Source of the DNA: Microbacterium sp. Leaf159 | GTDB lineage: Bacteria; Actinomycetota; Actinomycetes; Actinomycetales; Microbacteriaceae | DNA length: 64,000 nt | Assembly (NCBI RefSeq): GCF_001423615.1 | Contig: NZ_LMOU01000001.1 | Coordinates: forward strand, 2,589,525-2,653,524 | Direction of reading: 5' to 3' | Part shown: positions 1 through 9,167 of the stretch, piece after piece | Numbering within the stretch: the stretch's first letter is position 1 | Layout of the letters: every line of letters starts with the position of its first letter | Notes under the pieces: generated by a model | The model's input: only the letters and a program-made list of their open reading frames with translations | Told to the model about the DNA's origin: nothing | The model's database searches: none | Position numbers and translations under genes: made by a program

Positions 1-34
1 CGCGGCGGTCTGAATCCGGTCTCCTCGCCGGGGC

Positions 35-844
35 TCAGGCCTCGGCGAGGAAAGCCAGTGCTGCTTCTTTGAATGCGCGGGATCCCGGAGCGTTGAAGTG
101 ATTGCGATCCGGGATCTCGAAGAACCGTCCCTGAGGAGCGGCTGAGGCGAGAGCGCGGGATCCCTCGATGATCGCGTCCTTCGACCCGGTCGCGAACAGG
201 ATCGGACTCCCCGGAGCGTTCGACGGATCCGGATCGATCGTCCGTGACGACCGCATGCCCTCGGCCAGCGCCACCAGGGCACCGAGGTCGTTGCCGGGCA
301 CACGCTCGGTCAGCGCGATGTAGTTCTGCGTCGTCGGGTCCGACACTGGCGTGCCGTCGGCCAGGTAGGCGCGCACCTGATCGAGATCGAGACGGGCGAG
401 CGGGATGCCGTCCGGCACGCCACCGAGCACAGCGCGTCCGATGCGGTGCGGCAGATCGCGCACGACCTCCCAGCCGACTCGCGCGCCGAGCGAGTACCCG
501 ACGTAGACGGCCTCGTCGACGAGGTACGTGTCCATGACCGTCTCGACATCGGTCGCCAGGGTGCGGATGCCGTAGGCATCGGCCTGATGCGGCTTCTCGC
601 TCAGGCCATGGCCTCGCTGGTCGAGGGCGAGCACCCGATAGCCCGCCTTGGTGAGCTCGCGCACCCATCCGGTGAGGACCCAGGTGTCGCGGGCGCTCGA
701 CGCGAAGCCGTGCACGATCACCACCACGGGTGCGTCGATCTCGCCCCAGGTGTACGTCGCGAGACGGGTGCCGTCAGCGGCGTGCACCTGCTGGGGCTCG
801 GGCATGTTGGTCAGGTCGGAAAGAGGAACAGCCACGGCATCCAT
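35..844 (-). CDS. alpha/beta hydrolase
   Basis: Cytosolic alpha/beta-hydrolase fold enzyme of 269 aa; the substrate cannot be told from sequence. The oxyanion-loop motif VIVHGFASS lies near residue 40, the nucleophile elbow is GYSLG (Ser in VGYSLGARVGW), and a C-terminal NHFNAPG supplies the likely catalytic His. The ATG at 844 is preceded by AGGAGG, and the family-like sequence begins there rather than further upstream. It lies downstream of katA on the same strand but is separated from it by a strong hairpin, so it is probably transcribed separately. No signal peptide is visible. The family is clear; the function is not. Confidence 0.85.
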   Translation of the reverse strand: MDAVAVPLSDLTNMPEPQQVHAADGTRLATYTWGEIDAPVVVIVHGFASSARDTWVLTGWVRELTKAGYRVLALDQRGHGLSEKPHQADAYGIRTLATDVETVMDTYLVDEAVYVGYSLGARVGWEVVRDLPHRIGRAVLGGVPDGIPLARLDLDQVRAYLADGTPVSDPTTQNYIALTERVPGNDLGALVALAEGMRSSRTIDPDPSNAPGSPILFATGSKDAIIEGSRALASAAPQGRFFEIPDRNHFNAPGSRAFKEAALAFLAEA

Positions 845-869
845 TGTCCTCCTGCGCGACGCCCGGATA

Positions 870-911
870 CGCCGAGACCCACCGGCCCCGAGGGGACGAT
901 GGGTCTCGGCG
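870..911 (-). terminator. hairpin terminator after katA
   Basis: A perfect 12-bp inverted repeat (CGCCGAGACCCA at 870-881, its complement at 900-911) with an 18-base loop lies 24 bases beyond the catalase stop codon and before the next same-strand gene. No long T tract follows, which is usual for actinobacterial terminators. Confidence 0.75.
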
Positions 912-935
912 TGAGTGGATCCGAAGGGATGCGAC

Positions 936-2399
936 TCAGAAGCGCGCGCGCAGCGCGTCGCCCAGCGACGCATCCACGTTCGTCCAGTACTGGAAGAAGC
1001 GCTCACGGATCGCGTCGATCGTGATGCCCTGGCCCTGGCCGGTCAGCGTCTCGAGGAAGCGAGCGCGCTGCTCGTCGTCGAAGACCGTGCGGTACAGGGT
1101 TCCGGCCTGGCCGAAGTCGTCGTCGTCCAGGTGCAGGGTTGCGGCGGCGCGGATCAGCTCGCCGTCCGACTCCCAGCTCGCCTCGACACCGGCTGCGGGA
1201 TCGGCGGTCGGGCCGCCGGCCGCGCCGTACGAGTTCGGTGTGTAGACACGGTGCTCGGCCGGGTTGAACTTGTACTGCATCTGGCCTTCGTGCATGTAGT
1301 TGCGCACCTCGGCCGCGTGCGGCTGGTTGACCGGCAGCTGGTTGTAGTTCGCACCGATGCGGTAGCGCTGAGCATCCGAGTACGCGAACACGCGAGCCAT
1401 GAGCATCTTGTCGGGCGAGATGCCAGTGCCGGGCACCTGGTTGCCGGGCGAGAAGGCGGCCTGCTCGATCTCGGCGAAGAAGTTCTGCGGGTTGCGGTCG
1501 AGCGTGAACGTGCCGACCTTGATGCGCGGGTAGTCCTTCTTCGACCAGGTCTTCGTCAGGTCGAACGGGTTGAAGCGGTAGGTCTTGCCCTCGTCGTAGG
1601 GCATGACCTGCACGTAGACGTCCCACGAGGGGGCGTCGCCGCTCGCGATCGCGTCGAACAGGTCGCGACGGTAGTAGTCGGCATCCGATCCTGCGAGCTT
1701 CTCGGCCTCTTCGGCGCTCATCGCCTCGACGCCCTGCTTGGAGAGGAAGTGATACTGCACCCAGAAGCGCTCGCCAGCGGCGTTGACCCACTGGTAGGTG
1801 TGCGATCCGTAGCCGTTCATGTGGCGCCAGCTGCGGGGCAGGCCGCGGTCTCCCATGAGGTACGTGACCTGGTGGGCGGACTCGGGCGAGAGGGTCCAGA
1901 AGTCCCACTGCATGTCGGCGTCGCGCAGACCCGAGTCGCCGAGGCGCTTCTGCGAGTGGATGAAGTCGGGGAACTTCATGGCGTCGCGCAGGAAGAACGT
2001 CGGGGTGTTGTTGCCGACGATGTCGAGGTTGCCCTCGGGCGTGTAGAAGCGCAGCGCGAAGCCGCGCACGTCGCGCCAGGTGTCGGGGGAGCCCTGCTCG
2101 CCGGCGACCGACGAGAAGCGCAGCAGCGTCTCGCTCTGAGCTCCGGGCTGGAAGGCCGCTGCGCGGGTGTAGGCCGAGACGTCCTCGGTCACGGTGAACG
2201 TCCCGAATGCTCCGCCGCCCTTGGCGTGCGGGTTGCGCTCCGGCACACGCTCGCGGTTGAACGATGCGAGCTTCTCGACGAGGTAGCGGTCGTGGAGGAC
2301 CGTGGGGCCGTCAGCGCCGACGGTGAGCGAGTGGGCGTCGCTGGCGACCGGCGTTCCCGTCTGGGTCGTGGTGGCGGGCGTGGTCGATGGATCGGTCAT
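936..2399 (-). CDS. katA: monofunctional heme catalase
   Basis: Catalase (487 aa) that dismutates hydrogen peroxide in the cytosol. The sequence shows the distal His58 in the HAKG motif, the distal Asn in [11 protein letters not shown], and the proximal heme-ligand Tyr in RVFAYSD. The length fits small-subunit (clade 3) catalases. The ATG at 2399 has an AAGGAG ribosome site at good spacing, and everything upstream of it in frame is non-family sequence. It follows the Fur-type regulator with a 64-base gap, the usual furA-katA arrangement, so peroxide-responsive repression is expected. A hairpin terminator follows. Confidence 0.97.
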   Translation of the reverse strand: MTDPSTTPATTTQTGTPVASDAHSLTVGADGPTVLHDRYLVEKLASFNRERVPERNPHAKGGGAFGTFTVTEDVSAYTRAAAFQPGAQSETLLRFSSVAGEQGSPDTWRDVRGFALRFYTPEGNLDIVGNNTPTFFLRDAMKFPDFIHSQKRLGDSGLRDADMQWDFWTLSPESAHQVTYLMGDRGLPRSWRHMNGYGSHTYQWVNAAGERFWVQYHFLSKQGVEAMSAEEAEKLAGSDADYYRRDLFDAIASGDAPSWDVYVQVMPYDEGKTYRFNPFDLTKTWSKKDYPRIKVGTFTLDRNPQNFFAEIEQAAFSPGNQVPGTGISPDKMLMARVFAYSDAQRYRIGANYNQLPVNQPHAAEVRNYMHEGQMQYKFNPAEHRVYTPNSYGAAGGPTADPAAGVEASWESDGELIRAAATLHLDDDDFGQAGTLYRTVFDDEQRARFLETLTGQGQGITIDAIRERFFQYWTNVDASLGDALRARF

Positions 2400-2463
2400 G
2401 TTCTTCTCCTTCTGCGCGCGGGCGCGACGAATACCCCGGAGGACCGGGAGCGGACGACGGATG

Positions 2464-2886
2464 CTAGTGCGCGGCGTTCTGGCAACTGGGGCACAGGCCC
2501 CAGAAGGTGACTTCGGCTGTTCGGACGGTGAATCCCCCCGCCGAAGACGGGGTGAGACACGGCGCTTCGCCGACGACGCAGTCCACATCGCCGACCGCAC
2601 CGCACTGGGTGCAGACGACGTGGTGGTGGTTGTCGCCGATGCGCCGTTCGTAGAGCGCTGCGGAGCCTGCCGGTTCGATACGGCGGAGCAGGCCCGCCGT
2701 CGTCAGGTCCGCGAGGATGTTGTGCACCGACTGGATCGACGTCGTCGGAAGCACCTCGGCCACGGCGCGGTAGACCCGCTCCGCATCCGTGTGGGCCATG
2801 GATTCCATCACCTCGAGCACAGCGACACGGCCCGCGGTCGCCCGCAGTCCCGCATCGCGAAGCGCGGAGTCGAGGTCGGTGTCCAT
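2464..2886 (-). CDS. furA: Fur-family peroxide-type repressor
   Basis: Fur superfamily repressor, 140 aa. It has an N-terminal winged helix (residues about 1-80), then the metal-binding [10 protein letters not shown] motif near residue 88 and a C-terminal CPSC pair, so both structural-zinc cysteine pairs are present. It lies directly upstream of katA on the same strand, the classical furA/catR-catalase pair of actinobacteria, where the repressor senses peroxide by metal-catalysed oxidation (family knowledge). An AT-rich imperfect palindrome overlaps its own putative -35, which suggests autoregulation. A TACAGT hexamer six bases before the ATG suggests a leaderless transcript. Confidence 0.93.
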   Translation of the reverse strand: MDTDLDSALRDAGLRATAGRVAVLEVMESMAHTDAERVYRAVAEVLPTTSIQSVHNILADLTTAGLLRRIEPAGSAALYERRIGDNHHHVVCTQCGAVGDVDCVVGEAPCLTPSSAGGFTVRTAEVTFWGLCPSCQNAAH

Positions 2887-2892
2887 GCCTCG

Positions 2893-2898
2893 ACTGTA
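2893..2898 (-). promoter_or_regulatory. putative -10 of furA-katA (leaderless)
   Basis: TACAGT on the minus strand, six bases before the furA ATG. This matches the actinobacterial TAnnnT -10 and would start transcription at or near the start codon. Confidence 0.55.
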
Positions 2899-2906
2899 CC
2901 CGCTGT

Positions 2907-2921
2907 TTTTAGTTATTCAAA
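2907..2921. promoter_or_regulatory. putative FurA operator
   Basis: A conspicuously AT-rich 15-base imperfect palindrome (minus strand TTTGAATAACTAAAA) in otherwise GC-rich DNA. It covers the expected -35 position of the furA-katA promoter, the usual place for FurA/PerR-type repression. Assignment is by position and base composition. Confidence 0.55.
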
Positions 2922-2967
2922 AGATCGGCGTGTCGGCGTCGACGGTTGCGCGCTCCGTGCAGATGCG

Positions 2968-2973
2968 TAGCGT
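2968..2973 (+). promoter_or_regulatory. putative -10, leaderless lipoprotein gene
   Basis: TAGCGT six bases upstream of the ATG at 2980. The spacer is GGAGGG, so the same bases could instead act as a ribosome site for the second ATG at 2986. Confidence 0.45.
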
Positions 2974-2979
2974 GGAGGG

Positions 2980-3504
2980 ATGGGTATGAGACGAGCGGCG
3001 ACGATCGGGCTGATCCTGGTGGCGGGCGTGGCGCTCGCCGGATGCACGGGGGAGCCCTCGGGCTCGGCTACGGCATCGCCCTCTGCATCCTCCTCATCCA
3101 TGCCGACGAAGACTCCCGACGGGGCGGAAGCTGACGAGGCACTGCTCCCGATGCCTGTCGAAGAGATCCCCGAGTGGGCGCAGAAGGCGGTGCCCGGGTC
3201 GGACTCGCCCGGATACGTCTTCGGCTTCTCCGGATGGATGAGCGAGAACAGCTCGGCCAACGACGTCACCAGCTTCACGTCGCTCGAACCGGGAACGTAT
3301 CAGGCGCAGTTCGCGTGCAGAGGCGAGGGGACGATCGAGCTCACCGTCAGTGAACTCGACGAGGGATCGCCCTCGGAGCCGATCGCCTGCACGAACGAGA
3401 CGATCGCGTTCGACGTCACCAACGCCCGGACCGGAGTGAGGTTCGAGCTCGCGCTCGATGGCGCCCCCACGATCAATGCCGTCTCGCTCGTCACTGTGCC
3501 GTGA
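2980..3504 (+). CDS. putative lipoprotein
   Basis: Predicted surface lipoprotein, 174 aa. It has a basic N-terminus, a hydrophobic stretch, and lipobox LAGC with the acylated Cys at residue 22. A Ser/Ala/Pro-rich linker (about 26-60) is followed by a compact domain with two Cys (FACRGEG and IACTNE) that could form an extracytoplasmic disulfide. No enzymatic motif is recognised. The start is ambiguous: ATG 2980 fits a leaderless transcript, while ATG 2986 has GGAGGG six bases upstream; the products differ by two residues. It converges on the histidine phosphatase gene, leaving a 23-base gap. Confidence 0.75.
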   Translation: MGMRRAATIGLILVAGVALAGCTGEPSGSATASPSASSSSMPTKTPDGAEADEALLPMPVEEIPEWAQKAVPGSDSPGYVFGFSGWMSENSSANDVTSFTSLEPGTYQAQFACRGEGTIELTVSELDEGSPSEPIACTNETIAFDVTNARTGVRFELALDGAPTINAVSLVTVP

Positions 3505-3527
3505 GTTCCCCGCGACCTCGATGGGTG

Positions 3528-4193
3528 TCAGGACTCCGAGGGCGCGAGAGGCAGCTCGAGTCCGTAGTTCCACGACAGGATCGCCGGCTGCTCACGGTAG
3601 AAGCTCAGCACGGAAACCGATCCGGCATTCAGGGTGATCTGCGCCCCGAAGCGCGGAGCCAGCCGCAGATAGACGGCGGTCAGGATGCGCAGGAAGTGGC
3701 CGTGCGCGACGAGTGCCACGTCTCCGTCCACCAGGGCGGGTAGGACGCGAGTGAGAACCCGCGACGCGCGGGCGGCCACCTCTTCGACGGTCTCTCCCGG
3801 CGTCTCGCCCCGGATCACACCATGCGTGAAGGCGCTCCAGTTGTAGCCGAGCTCCTCGCGGATCTCCTTCGTCGTGCGGCCCTCGTATCCGCCGTAGTCC
3901 CATTCGACGAGCAGCGGGTCGACCTCCGCGTGCAGGCCGGCGAGCTCGGCCGTGCGGCGGGCGCGCTCGAGCGGCGAGGTCAGGACGAGCGAGAAGTCGT
4001 AGTCCGCGACCAGTTCCCCGGCACCGCGAGCGAGATCCTCGCCCCGGGCGGTGAGCGGGACGTCGGTGAGCCCCGTATGCAGCCCCGCCTTCGACCATTC
4101 CGTCTCCCCGTGGCGCAGAAGCACGAGCTTTCCCGAAGGATTGTCGGGCGCTGGACGGTCGGGCAACGGGTCGTTCTCGGGGATCGCAGGCAC
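3528..4193 (-). CDS. histidine phosphatase family protein
   Basis: Phosphoglycerate-mutase-like (histidine phosphatase) protein, 221 aa. The phospho-acceptor motif LRHGETEWS starts near residue 25, the mid-region SPLERARRTA is conserved, and the second catalytic His lies in VAHGHFLRIL near residue 165. Such proteins dephosphorylate small phosphometabolites; the substrate here is unknown. The start is GTG (4193), with TACGGT six bases before it, consistent with a leaderless mRNA. The -35 region would touch the left arm of the 4224-4285 inverted repeat. Confidence 0.88.
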   Translation of the reverse strand: MPAIPENDPLPDRPAPDNPSGKLVLLRHGETEWSKAGLHTGLTDVPLTARGEDLARGAGELVADYDFSLVLTSPLERARRTAELAGLHAEVDPLLVEWDYGGYEGRTTKEIREELGYNWSAFTHGVIRGETPGETVEEVAARASRVLTRVLPALVDGDVALVAHGHFLRILTAVYLRLAPRFGAQITLNAGSVSVLSFYREQPAILSWNYGLELPLAPSES

Positions 4194-4199
4194 ACCGCA

Positions 4200-4205
4200 A
4201 CCGTA
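4200..4205 (-). promoter_or_regulatory. putative -10 of histidine phosphatase gene
   Basis: TACGGT on the minus strand, six bases before the GTG start. Same geometry as the other leaderless candidates in this window. Confidence 0.4.
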
Positions 4206-4223
4206 GCCCGACGAGCCGCCCGA

Positions 4224-4285
4224 TCTTCGAATCGCGCACTTTGCAGAAATGCACCCCCACCGATTGCAAGGTGCGCGATTCGAAA
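4224..4285. repeat. 62-bp inverted-repeat element, copy 1
   Basis: Arms CGAATCGCGCAC and GTGCGCGATTCG, with secondary GCA/TGC pairing inside, around a loop of about 20 bases. It begins one base beyond the stop codon of the 4287-6332 gene, so it could terminate that operon, and its other arm reaches the -35 region of the phosphatase gene. Closely related copies lie at 30482-30545 and 57388-57452. Confidence 0.85.
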
Positions 4286-4286
4286 G

Positions 4287-6332
4287 TCAGGCCCGGGTGA
4301 TCGTGAACCCGCCGCCGCGCACCCGCACCTGGCCACCCTGCACGGCTTGACCCCGCTGCGATCCGTCGGCGTCGTACGACCGGCCCGATCCTGCCGCGAG
4401 GGGCGCGACCCGCTGATCGCGGCGGCCCCCGTTGGCGTACAGCACGGCGGCGCCCGAGGTCGTCGCATACACGGCCGAAGCGACAGCCGGCTGGATCACC
4501 AGGGCATCGAGGCGCACGTCGCCGCGGCTGGTGCAGCGCACGGTCACCGCCTCGGCGGGCAGGTCGCCGCCGAGCAGCTGCGGCACCAGCATCCCGTCGG
4601 CCTCGGTGAGACCCCGATCGCCGGCTCCTCCGGCGGGAGTGCGCGTGCTCCAGAGCCGCTTGCGACCGCGGAACACCTCCCACACCGCGTCTCCGGCATC
4701 CGCAGCCTGCCTCCAGATGAGCCCGTGCAGGATGCCGCCGGCCTCGGTCACATCGAACTCGACGGACTCTCCGGCGGGCACCGTCACGTAAGCAGCACCC
4801 GAGAGGTTGCCCTCTCCGATCCACGCACCGCTCTCGGGGCGCGTGATCGAGCAGCCCGCTGAGAGCCGTGCGTTCTCGGCCTCGAGCACCCGCAGCCCCG
4901 AGAAAGAGGACAACCCGGTGATCGAGGTCGCGATCCGGGCGATGTCGCGGTTCGCATCGAGCAGCAGCATCGTGAGGAGCCCGTGGATCGTCGACTCCGC
5001 ACCGGAGTTGCGATTCACTCGCCCGTCGGTCTCGACGCCGTCGAACGTCACGCCGGTGGCGGGATCGTAGACAGGGATGCCGGCGGTGTTGGCCCCGAAG
5101 AACCATCCCGCAGCGAGCCCTGCGAGCACGCGCAGCCCCTCGCCTCCGACAGTTGCCGCCTGCACGGCTCCAGCCACGCGACCGTGCGCGCCGTAGGCGA
5201 TCTGCGCTTCGGCGGGCAACGGCGCCCACGCGTTGTGCGGCCCGCCCGAGGCGAGCACCTGCGGCGTGAATGTGCCGGCATCAGCGACGGCCGCGGCCTT
5301 CCAGTCGCGTCGCCTCAGCAGCGCACCGGCTCTGGCCAGCGCCTCGGGTGCAGCCGCACCCCAGGCGTGCCAGAACCCGAGAGACCCGGTCCACGGCAGC
5401 ACCGCGCCGAACGGCCAGCCCTTCGCAGGATCGGTGGCCATCGCGCCCACACCCTCGCCATAGGTCTGCAGGGCCTGGCGGCTGCGGGCGTCGCCGGCCT
5501 CGGTCGCGGCGGCGAGCCCGAGCATCGCCTCGGCCGTGGCATCCGCTCCGCCGGCGATCAGCCAGGCGGGCAGATCCTTGCCGTCGCTGCGCACCCACTG
5601 CCCGGCTCGAGACAGCGATTCGCGACCGAGCGCATCGAGGGCGAGATGCAGCCGCTCGAGCAGGAAGGCCGCGAACGCGGCATCCTCCCGGCGGAACGCG
5701 GCGTATCCCTCACCGAACGCCCACACCGTGCGGGCGAGCCAGTACGACTCGGCGGAGTCCGAGGGGTCGGGCAGCTCGACGGGGATCGCGCTGGGGTTCA
5801 GCGTGCCGTCCTCCTGCTGCCACAGCACGACTCGACCGGCGTTGTCACCGCTCGTCGTCTGCAGGAACGCGAGCGACCGCAAGACATCACGCGCCTCGTC
5901 CCGGCTCTGCGGATCGCCGGTCGCCGTCCAGTCACGCAGGAACACGATGGCCGCGCGGGCGATGTCGTCCGCGTTGTACGCGCCCTGCGTCCAGTACCCG
6001 GTCACGGCGTCGCGCGTCCCTCCGCCGACGGGGCGGTAACCGCCGGCGCCGTCGGTGTCGGCATACGTCCACGGCGCGAGCACCCGCGGCGATGCCTCGA
6101 TGCCGAACGTGGTGTGCGTCGCGCTCGCGACCACCGGCACCTCGGCGAGCAGGAACCGCAGGTGCGCGAGGTTCGTGAGTCGCGCACCACGTGCGGCATC
6201 CAGCGGCGCGGAGCCCCAGGGACGAAGACCGGCGGATGCCGAGGCCTGCGCCGTGTGCGCATCGAGGGGCAGCAGCGCGAGCGCCGAGCCGGCGGCCGCC
6301 GCGGTCAGGAACGTGCGTCGGGAGATGGACAT
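4287..6332 (-). CDS. Tat-exported putative glycosidase with CBM35-like domain
   Basis: Secreted protein of 681 aa. The N-terminus has the twin-arginine motif SRRTFLTAAAA, a hydrophobic stretch and an AxA-type cleavage region near residue 30. Residues about 40-450 are helix-rich with repeated WxxG/W-x-A segments resembling an alpha-helical six-hairpin glycosidase barrel. Residues about 470-590 start with LEAENARLSAG, typical of CBM6/35-type carbohydrate-binding domains. I cannot assign a GH family or catalytic residues. It is the last gene of the LacI-ABC-GH130 operon, four bases from the GH130 gene, so it probably releases or trims the imported glycan outside the cell. Confidence 0.7.
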   Translation of the reverse strand: MSISRRTFLTAAAAGSALALLPLDAHTAQASASAGLRPWGSAPLDAARGARLTNLAHLRFLLAEVPVVASATHTTFGIEASPRVLAPWTYADTDGAGGYRPVGGGTRDAVTGYWTQGAYNADDIARAAIVFLRDWTATGDPQSRDEARDVLRSLAFLQTTSGDNAGRVVLWQQEDGTLNPSAIPVELPDPSDSAESYWLARTVWAFGEGYAAFRREDAAFAAFLLERLHLALDALGRESLSRAGQWVRSDGKDLPAWLIAGGADATAEAMLGLAAATEAGDARSRQALQTYGEGVGAMATDPAKGWPFGAVLPWTGSLGFWHAWGAAAPEALARAGALLRRRDWKAAAVADAGTFTPQVLASGGPHNAWAPLPAEAQIAYGAHGRVAGAVQAATVGGEGLRVLAGLAAGWFFGANTAGIPVYDPATGVTFDGVETDGRVNRNSGAESTIHGLLTMLLLDANRDIARIATSITGLSSFSGLRVLEAENARLSAGCSITRPESGAWIGEGNLSGAAYVTVPAGESVEFDVTEAGGILHGLIWRQAADAGDAVWEVFRGRKRLWSTRTPAGGAGDRGLTEADGMLVPQLLGGDLPAEAVTVRCTSRGDVRLDALVIQPAVASAVYATTSGAAVLYANGGRRDQRVAPLAAGSGRSYDADGSQRGQAVQGGQVRVRGGGFTITRA

Positions 6333-6336
6333 GGTC

Positions 6337-7335
6337 TCATTCCTTGTCAGCGCCTGAGCCGGCGGAGTCTCTCAGTGCGCGACCCCAGGGCTGCGCCGGA
6401 TCGTGGATGGCGACGGCCAGCGTCGTGTCGGACTGTCCGTAGTAGGCGAACCACTTCTCCTGGAACTTCACGAGTCCCTCGACGAACGTCACATTCGACA
6501 CCAGACCGTGCATGTCCTCGAAGGTCTGCGGCCGCAGCCATGGCTCCTGCAGGCGGGCGATCACCTTCGTCGGCTCGTCGGGGTCGATCGCGATCTGTCC
6601 GCAGCGATAGTCGACGTCGACCGAGCCGTCAGCGTGCACCGTGCGGGTCGCCCCGTTCGTGAGGAACACGAGCAGGCCGTTGTCGGCCAGCACGGGCGAG
6701 GTGCCGATCTCGACGAGCGCTTCGTCCCACGTGCCAGGGGTCGGCGAGTACATCGGCTCGGTGTCGGCCGTGCCAGGGGTCCAGTGGATGAGATCGTCGC
6801 TGGTCGCCCAGTAGATCGCCCCCTCGCCGAAGTACATCCACCACTTCCCGTGCATCCGCTGCGGCACGATGACCCCGGCCTTCGACCAGTTGAAACCGCG
6901 CGGGTCCATGGTCTTGAACGTGTCGAAGTCGTCGAACAGCGGGCCGTGCTTGGTCCAGGTGCGCAGGTCGGTCGAGGTCGCGAGGCACAGCTGCGCGCTG
7001 CGCCTGTCCCAGCCGGTGTAAGTCAGGTAGTACGTGCCGTCGATCAGCGCGATGCGCGGGTCCTCGCATCCGAAGCGCTCGTAGTCCTCGGAGGGGGAGA
7101 GGATCGGCGCATCCTCGCGAGTGAAGTTCACGCCGTCCTTCGAGCGCGCGATGCCGATGTGCGACACGATGTCGTCTGCGTGCGCCCGATACAGCAGCAC
7201 CACCTCGTCGCCGTCGACGATCGCGGCCGGGTTGTAGAGGTTGGCCGACTCCCAGCTGTCGCCTTTCGGCCGCAGGATGGGGTTGGCCTCGTAGGGGGTG
7301 AACGGGCCCAGGGGGAAGGTGGCTCCGGAGAACAT
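6337..7335 (-). CDS. glycoside hydrolase family 130 protein
   Basis: Five-bladed beta-propeller enzyme of 332 aa resembling GH130, a family of beta-mannoside phosphorylases and some hydrolases. Supporting motifs are NPILRPKG near residue 19, NLYNPAAIV, HIGIARSKDG, GCEDPRI near residue 90, and the later WDEALVEIGTSPVL region. There is no signal peptide, so it acts in the cytosol on imported oligosaccharide. The ATG at 7335 is chosen because AGAAAGG precedes it and MFSGATFPLGPF aligns with the family start. It sits between the permease and the Tat-exported protein in one operon. A beta-linked mannoside substrate is family-based inference. Confidence 0.88.
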   Translation of the reverse strand: MFSGATFPLGPFTPYEANPILRPKGDSWESANLYNPAAIVDGDEVVLLYRAHADDIVSHIGIARSKDGVNFTREDAPILSPSEDYERFGCEDPRIALIDGTYYLTYTGWDRRSAQLCLATSTDLRTWTKHGPLFDDFDTFKTMDPRGFNWSKAGVIVPQRMHGKWWMYFGEGAIYWATSDDLIHWTPGTADTEPMYSPTPGTWDEALVEIGTSPVLADNGLLVFLTNGATRTVHADGSVDVDYRCGQIAIDPDEPTKVIARLQEPWLRPQTFEDMHGLVSNVTFVEGLVKFQEKWFAYYGQSDTTLAVAIHDPAQPWGRALRDSAGSGADKE

Positions 7336-7349
7336 GGATGCCTTTCTGG

Positions 7350-8189
7350 CTAGCCTTTGACGGCCGCGCCGAGGTCGGTGGCTCGGAAGAACCGCTGGAA
7401 GACGACGAACAGGATCACGACGGGGAACGCCAGCGCTGTCGCACCCGCGAGGATCGCGCCGTTGGGGTTCGCCGTGGACTGCGCGACGTTGGAGATGTAG
7501 TTCGCGAGGGAGACGGCGAGCGGCTGCAGCGACGCATCCTTCGTGATGAGGAACGGCCAGAGGAACTCGTTCCACGGACCGATGAAGGTGACGAGCACGA
7601 CGGTCACGAGCACCGGCTTGATCAGTGGGATCGCGACCGACGTCAGCAGGCGGATCTCGCCCGCGCCGTCGATGCGTGCGGCCTCGAAGATCTCGACGGG
7701 CAGCGCCTTGAAGAACTGCACGAAGATGAACACCGCCGTCGTGTTGATGAGGAACGGCAGGATCATGCCCAGGTACGAATCGCCGAGCCCGTAGCTGCGC
7801 GTGATCTGCACGTAGAGCGGGATCATCAGCAGCTGGAACGGCACCATCTGCACGAGCAGCATGAGCACCCAGATGACCCCGCGACCGCGGAAGTCGAGTC
7901 GGGCGATCGCATAACCCGCGAGCAGGCCGAACACGACGGTCCCCAGCAGCACGCCGGCGGTGAAGATCAGCGAGTTGAGCAGCGAGCCGACCAGGTCGAT
8001 GCGCGAGTCGATCGCGACGAAGTTGTCGACGGTCCACCCGGAGGTCGGGAAGAGCTCGTTAGGCGAGTTCGTCGGGTTCTCCTGGAAGGCGCCGACCAAC
8101 ATGAAGTAGAACGGGAAGGCGAAGCCGATGGCCGCGACCGTGAGGAGCACCAGGCTCAGGATGCGGGGGAGTGAACGCTTGCGTCTCAT
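7350..8189 (-). CDS. sugar ABC transporter permease (MalG-type)
   Basis: CUT1 inner-membrane permease, 279 aa, about six membrane helices. The EAA loop that contacts the ATPase reads EAARIDGAGEIRLL near residue 180, and it ends in the typical AAVKG. Two starts are possible: ATG 8195 overlaps the upstream stop as ATGA but lies only two bases from GGGAG, while ATG 8189 has that site at eight bases, so I chose the latter. It pairs with the MalF-type gene at 8192-9157. No ATP-binding subunit is encoded here. Confidence 0.92.
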   Translation of the reverse strand: MRRKRSLPRILSLVLLTVAAIGFAFPFYFMLVGAFQENPTNSPNELFPTSGWTVDNFVAIDSRIDLVGSLLNSLIFTAGVLLGTVVFGLLAGYAIARLDFRGRGVIWVLMLLVQMVPFQLLMIPLYVQITRSYGLGDSYLGMILPFLINTTAVFIFVQFFKALPVEIFEAARIDGAGEIRLLTSVAIPLIKPVLVTVVLVTFIGPWNEFLWPFLITKDASLQPLAVSLANYISNVAQSTANPNGAILAGATALAFPVVILFVVFQRFFRATDLGAAVKG

Positions 8190-8191
8190 GG

Positions 8192-9157
8192 TCATCGCTC
8201 CCTGGTTGCGCGGTTGGCGGCGAGCGACAGCATCCCGACCAGGATCACGAGGATCATGCCGATCGCAGCCGCGGTGTCGGGGTTCTGCTGCTGGATGCCC
8301 AGTTGGTAGATGAGCAGCACGGGTGTCGAGGAGGCGCCGTCGGGGCCGCCGCCGTTCGTGAGCAGGTACGGCTCGGTGAAGAGGTTGGCGCCGGTGATGA
8401 TCGACAGGATCAGCACGAGCGTGGTCGCATTGCGGACGCCGGGGATCGTGACGTTCCAGAAGCGCGAGAACGCGCCGGCGCCGTCGGTCTCGGCCGACTC
8501 GTAGAGCTCTTTGGGCACGTTCTGCAGGGCGGCGAGGTAGAGCAGGATGTAGAACCCCAACTGTTTCCAGGTCACGTACAGCGCGATCATCGGCATCGCG
8601 AGTCCGCTGTTCACGAGCCACGACGGATCCGGTGCGAGCGGGCCGAGGATGGTGTTGATCAGTCCGTTGCCCGAGAACAGCAGCATCCAGACGCCGACCA
8701 GCGAGACGCTCGCCGTGAGATAAGGCACGTAGAACGCCACCCGATAGGCGGCGACCCAGCGGATGCCGGTGTTCAGCGCCGCGGCGAGCACGAGCGAGAG
8801 CACGGCGGTGAGCGGCACGTTGATGACGAGGAAGATCAGCGTGTTGCGGAACGAGCCGAGCACGCGCGGGTCGGTGAGGACGGTGACGAAGTTGTCGAAG
8901 CCCACGAACGGGCGCTCGACCTCGACGTTGGGTGCGGTGAAGAAGTAGTCGTGGAAGGCGATGTAGATCGCGAACCCGAGGGGGTACGCGAAGATCGCGA
9001 TCACGAAGACGAAGTACGGCAGCGCGAAGAGGGCGCCGAGCGGTTGCGCCCCCAACAGCCGGGTGCGCAACCGCCCCCTGGGTGGCCGTCCCGCGGACGG
9101 GGCCGGGGCAGCAGTGCCCCCGGCCACGTCCGCGACGGCGTCGTCTCGGAGCGTCAT
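8192..9157 (-). CDS. sugar ABC transporter permease (MalF-type)
   Basis: CUT1 permease partner, 321 aa. It has a cytosolic Pro/Arg-rich N-terminus of about 40 residues, then six membrane helices. The EAA loop is ESAETDGAGAFSRF near residue 225, followed by the conserved TNGGGPDGAS region. It lies 10 bases after the binding-protein gene and overlaps or abuts the next permease. With 7350-8189 it forms the membrane channel for the glycan served by the GH130 operon. Confidence 0.93.
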   Translation of the reverse strand: MTLRDDAVADVAGGTAAPAPSAGRPPRGRLRTRLLGAQPLGALFALPYFVFVIAIFAYPLGFAIYIAFHDYFFTAPNVEVERPFVGFDNFVTVLTDPRVLGSFRNTLIFLVINVPLTAVLSLVLAAALNTGIRWVAAYRVAFYVPYLTASVSLVGVWMLLFSGNGLINTILGPLAPDPSWLVNSGLAMPMIALYVTWKQLGFYILLYLAALQNVPKELYESAETDGAGAFSRFWNVTIPGVRNATTLVLILSIITGANLFTEPYLLTNGGGPDGASSTPVLLIYQLGIQQQNPDTAAAIGMILVILVGMLSLAANRATRER

Positions 9158-9167
9158 CGCAGACTCA

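Noticed and set aside
915..2510. Long plus-strand frame opposite katA
   Set aside because: Antisense shadow of a clear catalase; no family motif, no start signals.
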